14,436 bases of DNA. It comes from JBMFOH01 sp049969715 [NCBI: bacterium] (GTDB lineage Bacteria > DUMJ01). Numbering within the stretch: the stretch's first letter is position 1; each line of letters opens with the position of its first letter. The stretch covers positions 1 through 14,436 of the forward strand of contig JBMFOH010000036.1 of NCBI GenBank assembly GCA_049969715.1. The letters are read 5' to 3'. This document shows positions 7,970-13,990 of this stretch, piece by piece. The notes under the pieces were generated by a model. It had not been told where the DNA came from. It did not search any database and saw only the letters and a program-made list of their open reading frames with translations. The position numbers and the translations under genes are program-made.

Positions 7970-8231
7970 CTCCTCTTTTAAGAAGATTCATAAGCTCTGA
8001 TTTTAATTCACACAAAGCTTCTCTATCTATTTTACTCCTCAGAGAGCGTAAGAGGTAATTCTTCTTGTCTATCTCCTTTACACAGTCTATACTGCTACAT
8101 ACATATGCTCCTCTTCCCGACATCCTCTGAAGAGGGTCTATCATTATTTTCCCCTCAGGAGTCCTTACTATACGGATAAATTTTCTTTTATCCTTTTTCT
8201 GTCGACACACTATACAGGTCCGTTCTATCAT
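7938..8231 (-). CDS. ylxR: YlxR/RnpM family RNA-binding protein (DUF448)
   Basis: A small basic protein of the YlxR family. In Bacillus this protein has been described as an RNase P modulator (RnpM). Starting at the ATG at 8229-8231 it has 97 residues and opens MIERTCIVCRQKKDKRKFIR, the family signature, followed by the conserved RMSGRGAYVC. Four cysteines (CIVC and CSSIDC) are arranged as in relatives. The C-terminal tail is Lys/Arg-rich. This start is preferred because family homology begins there and GAGG lies 6 bases upstream; in-frame ATGs at 8241-8243 and 8286-8288 would lengthen the N-terminus and the overlap with nusA. Even so it overlaps nusA by 44 bases, and it runs into infB at its other end. 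The L7Ae-like ylxQ gene that often follows ylxR is absent. Confidence 0.92.
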   Translation of the reverse strand: MIERTCIVCRQKKDKRKFIRIVRTPEGKIMIDPLQRMSGRGAYVCSSIDCVKEIDKKNYLLRSLRSKIDREALCELKSELMNLLKRGDVKRESLRIS

Positions 8232-9264
8232 CCTCAACCTCATCCTCTGTGCGTATATCAATCTTCCAACCAGTAAGTTTTGCAGCAAGTCTCACATTCT
8301 GTCCTTCTTTACCAATGGCAAGAGAAAGATGTTCTTTTGGAACTATTACCCTTACACTCCTCTCTCCTGTCTGCTCGATCCTTATAACTCGAGCAGGATT
8401 CAATGCATTGCCTATAAATATCAAAGGGTCTTCACTCCAAGCAATAACATCGATCTTTTCCCTCTTAAGCTCCTTTACTATAGGCTGTATCCTTACCCCT
8501 TTCGAACCTATACAGGTCCCTACAGGGTCTATATTACCATCCTTCGAAGCTACTGCTATCTTGGTTCTTATTCCTGCTTCTCTGGCAATCCCTTTTATAA
8601 TTACTACTCCGCTCTGAATCTCTGGTATCTCCATCTCAAAAATCTTCTTAACCAATCCTGGATGACTCCTAGAGCAGGTCACCTCTGGGCCATGTGATGT
8701 CTTTATAACCTTTAGGATATATACAATCAATTTATCCCCTACCTTATACTCTTCAGAAGGAACCTGCTCATATGGAGGGAGTAAGCCTTCCACCTTACCG
8801 AGATCTAGATAGACTCCTTTCTTATCTATCCTGTATATAGTCCCTCTCACTACTTCATTTAGCTTCCTAGAAAATTCATCGTAAAGTATCTCTCTCTCTG
8901 CCTCTTCTAACTTTTGAATTATAACCTGTTTTGCTGTCTGAAAGGCAAATCTACCAAATTCAGCAGCAGGGACGATCTCCACGTTAATAGTATCCCCTAT
9001 CTTTGCCTCAGGATTAAGCCTCAATGCCTCGTTAAGACTTATTTCTACAGAACTATTCTCTACCTTTTCTACAACCCTTTTATTGGCATATATATGTATC
9101 TCTCCATTATCTCTATCAATAGAGATAGAAACATTCTGAGTAGTACCAAACTGTTTCCTATAGGCAGAGAGGAGAGCACTCTCCAAGAATGTAAAAAGAG
9201 ACTCTATTGGGATACCTTTTTCTTTTTCTATCTGCTTTAACATCAGTAACAGGCTACTAGTCAT
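8188..9264 (-). CDS. nusA: Transcription termination/antitermination factor NusA
   Basis: NusA binds RNA polymerase and nascent RNA and modulates pausing, termination and antitermination. The 358-residue protein has the short architecture usual outside Proteobacteria, with no C-terminal acidic repeats. The N-terminal polymerase-binding domain is about 1-130 (MLKQIEKEKGI, LESALLSAYRKQF). The S1 domain is about 136-200 (RGTIYRIDKKGVYLDLGKVE). KH1 has GSKGVRIQP (253-261) and KH2 has GKEGQNVRLAAKLTGWKIDI (318-337). The family motif DPVGTCIGSKGVRIQPIVKE is intact. The ATG at 9262-9264 overlaps the rimP TGA as ATGA, and no good Shine-Dalgarno is seen, so coupling with rimP is likely. Its stop lies inside ylxR. 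The rimP-nusA pair is conserved across most bacteria. Confidence 0.97.
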   Translation of the reverse strand: MTSSLLLMLKQIEKEKGIPIESLFTFLESALLSAYRKQFGTTQNVSISIDRDNGEIHIYANKRVVEKVENSSVEISLNEALRLNPEAKIGDTINVEIVPAAEFGRFAFQTAKQVIIQKLEEAEREILYDEFSRKLNEVVRGTIYRIDKKGVYLDLGKVEGLLPPYEQVPSEEYKVGDKLIVYILKVIKTSHGPEVTCSRSHPGLVKKIFEMEIPEIQSGVVIIKGIAREAGIRTKIAVASKDGNIDPVGTCIGSKGVRIQPIVKELKREKIDVIAWSEDPLIFIGNALNPARVIRIEQTGERSVRVIVPKEHLSLAIGKEGQNVRLAAKLTGWKIDIRTEDEVEDDRTDLYSVSTEKG

Positions 9265-9755
9265 AGGTCTATTTCAAGCCTCGCTTTTAAAATATTCTCG
9301 AATGGTATAACCAAAATAGTTCCTTCTCTATCTATTAATACCTTTGTATTATCTACCTCTTTTATAATGCCCTTTATATTCCTCGCTCCTTCGATAGGGT
9401 CTTTTAACTTTAACTGAACCTTATGTCCTATAAATCTTACAAAATCCTTTATCTTCTTTAATGGTCTATCCAATCCAGGGGAAAATACCTCTAGATTATA
9501 GGAGTAAGGTATAGGGTCAATCTCGTCAAGTAGAAGACTTACCACTTGACTTATATTCTCACAATCTCTAAGGGTGATATTTCCATCAATCCTATCCACA
9601 AAGAAACGGAGGACCCATCCTCCCCTCTCCTTTGTATATTCTATATCTACAAGTTCATATCCCATATCTTCTATAACCTTACCTACTTCTTTTTCCACAA
9701 TAGCAAGCATATTTCCCCTTGTTTCCATTAGTACAAAAAGTGGGACAACGCCCAC
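9261..9755 (-). CDS. rimP: Ribosome maturation factor RimP
   Basis: RimP is needed for 30S subunit maturation. The core reads GYELVDIEYTKERGGWVLRF, then DCENISQVVSLLLD and YNLEVFSPGLDRPLKK, the strongest family motif (EVSSPGxxRPL). An SH3-like C-terminal domain follows (GHKVQLKLKDPIEG to ENILKARLEIDL). Two starts compete. GTG at 9753-9755 (used here, 164 residues) has a strong AAAGGAG 7 bases upstream, but it lies inside the 5' arm of a perfect hairpin. ATG at 9708-9710 (149 residues) has a poorer AAGGGG 4 bases upstream, but it gives the N-terminus MLAIVEKEVGKVIEDMGYEL, which matches the usual family length. The extra 15 residues do not resemble any RimP I know. It is the first gene of the nine-gene operon. 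Confidence 0.94.
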   Translation of the reverse strand: MGVVPLFVLMETRGNMLAIVEKEVGKVIEDMGYELVDIEYTKERGGWVLRFFVDRIDGNITLRDCENISQVVSLLLDEIDPIPYSYNLEVFSPGLDRPLKKIKDFVRFIGHKVQLKLKDPIEGARNIKGIIKEVDNTKVLIDREGTILVIPFENILKARLEIDL

Positions 9756-9759
9756 TTTT
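9735..9759 (-). terminator. Perfect hairpin with T run across the rimP start: terminator or attenuator
   Basis: Read on the minus strand, AAAAGTGGG (9759-9751), a six-base loop CGTTGT and CCCACTTTT (9744-9736) form a perfect 9-bp stem, followed by one more T, so five Ts close the structure. The shape resembles a small intrinsic terminator. It lies downstream of the putative rimP promoter and contains the GTG candidate start. It could terminate read-through from the dpp operon, attenuate the rimP-nusA-infB operon, or block the GTG. Only the inverted repeat is directly seen. Confidence 0.55.
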
Positions 9760-9794
9760 CATCTCCTTTCTAATATTCTACTTTTTCTATTTCA

Positions 9795-9823
9795 ATTTTA
9801 ACATAAACTTTGGAGGAATGCAA
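9795..9823 (-). promoter_or_regulatory. Putative promoter of the rimP-nusA-infB operon
   Basis: On the minus strand TTGCAT (9823-9818) and TAAAAT (9800-9795, five of six to TATAAT) are separated by exactly 17 bases. The -35 match is modest (three of six). The element begins directly after the methyltransferase stop, and transcription would start some 25-30 bases before the AAAGGAG ribosome-binding site of the GTG rimP start. Confidence 0.4.
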
Positions 9824-10348
9824 TCAGAACTTTTTGAATGAGATAAAATAATGATTTTCGAATTCGATATAGCTTGACTCTAAAAAATGATAGGCTTCTA
9901 CCTTAGTTTTTAACCTTTCTCTTGTAAACCTTATACCTTTAGGCGGACCAAACACTGCCCTAAGATTAAATTCTACCATATCGAGATATGCACCTTCTCT
10001 AAGACTTTCTGACAAAACCTTAAGAACCTCATCCTGACATTCTATATCATGGAAAGAGTTTGAAAAGAATATATGAGTAGCCTCAGAAAAATCATTTATT
10101 TTTATCCAATCGCATATATCTGCCTGGATCTTTATAATCCTTTCATCCAAATAGTATTCGTTTTGAAAGTTTCTTCCATCCTTATCTATAGCAATCACTT
10201 TTTTGCATCTTTTGGCAAATTCAGATGAGTAGAGCCCATCACCAGAGCCAATATCAAAGACAACATCCTCATTAGAAAGTTTCAGGGCTTCTACTACGGT
10301 ATTAACTATTGTCTTCCTCAATTTATCGTTAAAGTGTAAATGATGCAT
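9824..10348 (-). CDS. Class I SAM-dependent methyltransferase, substrate unknown
   Basis: A 174-residue Rossmann-fold methyltransferase. Motif I is VVFDIGSGDGLYSSEF (29-44) for S-adenosylmethionine binding. The acidic end of strand 2 is VIAIDKD (51-57), with Asp55 the likely ribose contact. ADICDW (76-81) corresponds to motif II/III, and HIFFSNSFHDIE (92-103) to motif IV, in the manner of UbiE-like enzymes. The C-terminal part is short (FGPPKGIRFTRERLKTKVEA), so it resembles a minimal enzyme. No signal peptide or membrane segment is present. The ATG at 10346-10348 has AGAGGAGG 10 bases upstream, overlapping the end of dppC 17 bases away, so it is probably the last gene of the dpp transcript. 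Nothing in the sequence fixes the substrate; the context (peptide importer, then ribosome maturation genes) allows either a small molecule or a macromolecular target. Confidence 0.87.
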   Translation of the reverse strand: MHHLHFNDKLRKTIVNTVVEALKLSNEDVVFDIGSGDGLYSSEFAKRCKKVIAIDKDGRNFQNEYYLDERIIKIQADICDWIKINDFSEATHIFFSNSFHDIECQDEVLKVLSESLREGAYLDMVEFNLRAVFGPPKGIRFTRERLKTKVEAYHFLESSYIEFENHYFISFKKF

Positions 10349-10365
10349 ATAACTTAAGCCTCCTC

Positions 10366-11181
10366 TTATCTTAGTCTTGGGTCTAGAAAGTCTCTCAAAC
10401 CGTCCCCAAGGATATTAAACCCTAGGACACTTAGTAAGATAGCAATTCCAGGGAATGTAACAGTCCAAGGGGCACTCATTATAAAGCTTCTAGCCTGACT
10501 TAACATTGCTCCCCACTCAGGGGTAGGAGGTTGAGCTCCCATCCCAAGGAAACCAAGACCAGCAGCACTGAGTATAGAACTTCCATAGCTTAGCGTTGCC
10601 TGCACGGTGAGTGGGCCTACTATATTTGGAAGTATATGTCTAAATATAATATTAAAGCTTGACTCTCCAAGAGCATTAGCAGCCATAACATATTCTTGCT
10701 CCTTTATTACCAGAGCACTTGCCCTTGCAATCCTAGCAAAGGTAGGTATATTGACAATGCCTACGGCTATCATAGCATTTTTAAGGTCAGGTCCTAAGGC
10801 AGCCATAATGGCTATGGCAAAAAGTATAGTAGGGAATGCCAACATTATGTCAAATAACCTCATTAGAACGGTATCTACTATCCCTCCATAATAAGCAGCT
10901 AATAAACCTGTAGTAACACCTACACCCAATGCTAAAGCTACTGAGATCAGTCCTATAGCAAGGGAGATCCTAGCTCCATATATAATCCTTGATAAGATAT
11001 CTCTTCCAAGGTCGTCTGTTCCTAGGAGATGTTTTAACGATGGACCCTGAAGCCTATCACTAAGAGCCTGCTCATAAGGGTCATATGGAGCAAAAATCGG
11101 TGCAAATATTCCTAAAATAACAAAGAAAAGGATGAGAAAGAACCCAAATAATGCTGCTTTATTCTTAAAGAATTTTCTCAT
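10366..11181 (-). CDS. dppC: Peptide/nickel-type ABC transporter permease, DppC family
   Basis: One of the two inner-membrane permeases of a peptide-type ABC importer. The 271-residue protein opens MRKFFKNKAALFGFFLILFF (first membrane span), then APIFAPYDPYEQ and the family motif HLLGTDDLGRDILSRIIYGA (about 51-70). The cytoplasmic EAA loop, which docks the ATPase, is ANALGESSFNIIFRHILPN, and the C-terminus is LGFNILGDGLRDFLDPRLR, as expected for OppC/DppC. About six membrane segments can be traced. The ATG at 11179-11181 has AGGTGA 6 bases upstream, overlapping the dppB stop 10 bases away. Substrate (dipeptide, oligopeptide, nickel, sugar) cannot be told from the permease. No ATPase gene follows it; a methyltransferase gene does. 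Confidence 0.94.
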   Translation of the reverse strand: MRKFFKNKAALFGFFLILFFVILGIFAPIFAPYDPYEQALSDRLQGPSLKHLLGTDDLGRDILSRIIYGARISLAIGLISVALALGVGVTTGLLAAYYGGIVDTVLMRLFDIMLAFPTILFAIAIMAALGPDLKNAMIAVGIVNIPTFARIARASALVIKEQEYVMAANALGESSFNIIFRHILPNIVGPLTVQATLSYGSSILSAAGLGFLGMGAQPPTPEWGAMLSQARSFIMSAPWTVTFPGIAILLSVLGFNILGDGLRDFLDPRLR

Positions 11182-11191
11182 TCTCTATCAC

Positions 11192-12196
11192 CTATTCATA
11201 CCTTATTCTTGGGTCTATAAAAGCATAAAGAATATCAACTAGAAGATTTATGAATACAAATATAAAGGCAAAAAATATTATACACCCTTGAATAATTGGA
11301 TAATCTCTTGCATTTATCGCTTCTACAGATAGTCTTCCTATCCCTGGCCAGGCAAATATCGTTTCAGTAAGGACAGCCCCACCCAAGAGTGCACCGAACT
11401 GTAAGCCGATTACAGTTACAACAGGGATCAAAGCATTCCTCAATGCATGAATATATATTACCTTCCTCTGAGGCAGTCCTTTTGCCTTTGCTGTCCGAAT
11501 AAAATCTTGATTCAACACTTCAAGCATACTTGACCTTGTCATTCTTGCTATTGAAGCAAGGGGGATTGTCCCAAGACATCCAGACGGAAGTATAAGATGA
11601 TACAACGCATCCTTTAAGACCCTGAAGTTACCCTTTATAATAGAGTCTAAGACTATAAGTCCAGTGGGACCTTTGAATGTTATTGTTGGATCTAATCTTC
11701 CAGAGATAGGGAATAATGGCAGTCTTATCGAGAATAATATTATTACAATTAGCCCAAGCCAAAAAACAGGCATAGAAATACCTGCAACAGAGATAGTTGT
11801 AGTAATATAGTCAATAATAGAGTTTCTATGTGTTGAAGCAGTAACACCTAAGAATAGTCCTACTACAGATCCAATGAGCATACTAAATAACGTCAACTCT
11901 AATGTTGCTGGAAAATGTATAGAGATCTCTTTTGTAACAACCTCGTTTGTAATAAAAGACCTTCCAAAATCCCCCTTAGTTATATTGAAGAGAAAATAGA
12001 AAAACTGGACAATTATTGGTTTATCTAGTCCTAATTGAGCGCGAACCTTTGCTAAGGCCTCAGGATTAGAGTGTTCTCCAAGTAGTATAAGAGCCGGATC
12101 ACCAGGTATAGACCTTATAAGAAAAAACACCACCGCACTTACCCCTATCATTACTGGTATCACTATCAAGAGTCTTCTAAGAATGTAGTTATACAA
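11192..12196 (-). CDS. dppB: Peptide/nickel-type ABC transporter permease, DppB family
   Basis: Partner permease of DppC, 334 residues. It opens YNYILRRLLIVIPVMIGVSA (first membrane span), then FFLIRSIPGDPALIL and LGLDKPIIVQFFYFL, with KGDFGRSF shortly after, the standard DppB N-terminal periplasmic motifs. The EAA loop is DFIRTAKAKGLPQRKVIYIH followed by ALRNALIPVVT, and the C-terminal ETIFAWPGIGRLSVEAINAR and VDILYAFIDPRIRYE are typical. About six membrane segments are visible. The start is TTG at 12194-12196 with GAGGAGG 8 bases upstream, a very strong site. It is separated from dppA by 56 bases containing a perfect hairpin whose 3' arm is also complementary to this ribosome-binding site, so its translation may be limited relative to dppA. 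Confidence 0.95.
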   Translation of the reverse strand: MYNYILRRLLIVIPVMIGVSAVVFFLIRSIPGDPALILLGEHSNPEALAKVRAQLGLDKPIIVQFFYFLFNITKGDFGRSFITNEVVTKEISIHFPATLELTLFSMLIGSVVGLFLGVTASTHRNSIIDYITTTISVAGISMPVFWLGLIVIILFSIRLPLFPISGRLDPTITFKGPTGLIVLDSIIKGNFRVLKDALYHLILPSGCLGTIPLASIARMTRSSMLEVLNQDFIRTAKAKGLPQRKVIYIHALRNALIPVVTVIGLQFGALLGGAVLTETIFAWPGIGRLSVEAINARDYPIIQGCIIFFAFIFVFINLLVDILYAFIDPRIRYE

Positions 12197-12220
12197 CTAG
12201 TCGACCTCCTCAAAGTTAAA

Positions 12221-12242
12221 GGGAGGAGGATGTCCTCCTCCC
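12221..12242 (-). terminator. Perfect intercistronic hairpin between dppA and dppB
   Basis: On the transcript strand GGGAGGAGGA (12242-12233), a two-base spacer (in practice a four-base ACAT loop) and TCCTCCTCCC (12230-12221) form a GC-rich perfect inverted repeat, followed by TTTAACTTT. It may partly terminate transcription after dppA or protect the dppA mRNA 3' end, giving more binding protein than permease. The CCTCCTC of the 3' arm can also pair with the dppB ribosome-binding site GAGGAGG (12211-12205). Confidence 0.65.
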
Positions 12243-12252
12243 TTCTTATAGA

Positions 12253-13827
12253 TTACTTATCTAGCCATACCCTTGTAAACTTAATGGCACCAATGGCTGG
12301 AAGGACAAAATCCTTAACATACTTTCTTGTTGCAGCTATAGAGCTTGTATGAGCTAATGTTACCCAAGGGGCATCTGCCTTTATTATCTCTTGGGCTGCC
12401 TCATAAAGCTTTTTCCTTACAGGGATAGATGAAATCTGCTGGGCTTTTATTAAGATATCATGAAGCTTGTCATTTTTATAGAAGGCGATATTACTTGCTA
12501 CACCCTTCTTCGCATTGTCCTTGTCTAGAAGCACATATATAGTGTTATCTGGATCACCATTATCAGAGCCCCACCCTAATATAGCCATATCATGTTCGCC
12601 ATTTCTTGTCTTCTGGAGATATGTGCCCCAATCATAGGTAACTATCTTTGCCTTGATTCCAACCTTAGCAAGATCGGACTGGATAGCCTCTGCCACCTTT
12701 GTTGGCTGAGGAATATATACCCTTGGAATTGGTGGAGCCCATAATGTAGTCTCAAATCCATTTGGATATCCAGCTCTAGCAAGTAACTCCTTTGCTTTTT
12801 CTGGACTATACTCATAGTCAATTATCCTATCATTGTAGCCCATCATATTAGGCGGAATCGGATTTTTAGCTACGATACCTATTCCTTTATAGAAGGCATC
12901 CACTATAGCCTTCTTGTTAATAGCATAGTTTATTGCCTTTCTTACATATATGTTATCAAACGGCTTCTTCTCTACATTCATTGCTAAATAACATATATTT
13001 AGAGCAGGTACCTGATAGAACACTACATTAGGGTCTTGTTTTATAGCCGGAATATCATCTGGATTTATCCCGTCCATAGCATCTATTGTCCCCTTTTGTA
13101 ACTCAAGCCAACGGACAGAGTTATCTGGAATAACCCTAAATATTAGTTTGTCTAGATAAGGTCTTCCACCCCAGTAATCCTGGTTTGCCTCTAGAACTAT
13201 CTTGTCTTTTTGCGCCCATTCTACAAATTTAAATGGACCTGTTCCTACCGGATTCTTAAAGAAGTCAGCCTCATATTTCTTTACCGCAGTAGGACTTACT
13301 ATAGCACAGGAAAACATTGCTAGATTAGCTAAGAATGGAGAAAATGGGTACTTTAGAGTAAACCTTACAGTATAATCATCTACAACTTCAACCTTTTGTA
13401 GTGGATCAAGGGCAAATTCTGCATATTCCCATTTTCCAAACTTGTAATAAGGATTGCTCTTATCAAACTGACGGTCGAAGCTAAACTTTACAGCCTCAGC
13501 ATTGAATGGTGTTCCGTCGTGAAACTTTACCCCTTTACGAAGTTTGAAGGTCCAAATCCTTCCATCTTTTGATACATTCCAGCTTGTAGCTAATACAGGC
13601 ACTATGTCCGTAGTCTCACCTTTAAAGCCAACAAGCCCTTCAAAGATCATCTCAGTTACTCTGGTGGACTCACCATCTGTTACATCTGCTGGATCAAGTC
13701 CTACAGCATCTCCTCCTCTTCCAAAAATGAGGGTACCTCCATACTTTGGAGTGTCAGCCCCAAATGCTACAGAAGTGGCAAGCATTAAGATTACCACTAA
13801 CCCTACTAAAAACCTTTTCACTATCAC
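12253..13827 (-). CDS. dppA: Extracytoplasmic peptide-binding protein, family 5 (DppA-like)
   Basis: The solute-binding component of the importer, 524 residues, with the usual family-5 (SBP_bac_5) length and domain order. A signal peptide is clear: VKRFLVGLVVILMLATSVAF, then a likely cut after AFG before ADTPKYGG. There is no lipobox cysteine, so it is probably a free or periplasmic protein. The mature part opens YGGTLIFGRGGDAVGLDPAD; GRIWTFKLRKGVKFHDGTPF and PVGTGPFKFVEW are family signatures, with YVRKAINYAINKKAIVDAFY further on. The specific ligand cannot be read. Two GTG starts are possible: 13825-13827 (used, 4 bases from GGAGG) and 13819-13821 (10 bases from it, giving a protein beginning MKRFL). 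It is the first gene of dppABC-methyltransferase and is divergent from the sensor gene at 13991. Confidence 0.95.
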   Translation of the reverse strand: MIVKRFLVGLVVILMLATSVAFGADTPKYGGTLIFGRGGDAVGLDPADVTDGESTRVTEMIFEGLVGFKGETTDIVPVLATSWNVSKDGRIWTFKLRKGVKFHDGTPFNAEAVKFSFDRQFDKSNPYYKFGKWEYAEFALDPLQKVEVVDDYTVRFTLKYPFSPFLANLAMFSCAIVSPTAVKKYEADFFKNPVGTGPFKFVEWAQKDKIVLEANQDYWGGRPYLDKLIFRVIPDNSVRWLELQKGTIDAMDGINPDDIPAIKQDPNVVFYQVPALNICYLAMNVEKKPFDNIYVRKAINYAINKKAIVDAFYKGIGIVAKNPIPPNMMGYNDRIIDYEYSPEKAKELLARAGYPNGFETTLWAPPIPRVYIPQPTKVAEAIQSDLAKVGIKAKIVTYDWGTYLQKTRNGEHDMAILGWGSDNGDPDNTIYVLLDKDNAKKGVASNIAFYKNDKLHDILIKAQQISSIPVRKKLYEAAQEIIKADAPWVTLAHTSSIAATRKYVKDFVLPAIGAIKFTRVWLDK

Positions 13828-13862
13828 TTCACCTCCATTTAGATTTTTACTGATTTATTGAG

Positions 13863-13890
13863 ATAATAGTATATCAGATTTTTATGTCTA
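13863..13890 (-). promoter_or_regulatory. Putative dppA operon promoter
   Basis: On the minus strand TAGACA (13890-13885, five of six to TTGACA) and TATTAT (13868-13863, five of six to TATAAT) are 16 bases apart. Transcription would begin about 30 bases before the dppA start. In AT-rich DNA such matches arise easily by chance, so the support is moderate. Confidence 0.45.
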
Positions 13891-13909
13891 AGAAAATATA
13901 GGGACAAAA

Positions 13910-13938
13910 TTGCAAAATAACTCTTATTATGATAGAAT
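13910..13938 (+). promoter_or_regulatory. Putative promoter of the dCache sensor gene
   Basis: TTGCAA (13910-13915, four of six to TTGACA) and TAGAAT (13933-13938, five of six to TATAAT) are exactly 17 bases apart, ahead of the AGGAGG ribosome-binding site at 13977-13982. Its -35 element lies 19 bases from the -35 element of the opposing dppA promoter. No clear operator palindrome was seen between them. Confidence 0.45.
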
Positions 13939-13990
13939 ATCTTCAAATATTTTATAGAAAGAAAATGAGTGCTAAAAGGAGGCGAATTAA

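Noticed and set aside
8249-8697. Two long overlapping + strand open frames opposite nusA
   Set aside because: They are antisense shadows of the S1/KH coding region; no ribosome-binding site or family likeness was seen.
9679-9762. A 27-codon minus-strand frame with four cysteines (begins MKSGRCPTFC) in the rimP leader
   Set aside because: Its ATG sits directly against GGAG with no spacer, it overlaps rimP in another frame and it has no known likeness. A leader peptide is possible but not supported.
13544-13861. A 105-codon + strand open frame opposite the start of dppA
   Set aside because: It is antisense to a clear signal peptide and binding-protein domain, and lacks a convincing ribosome-binding site.
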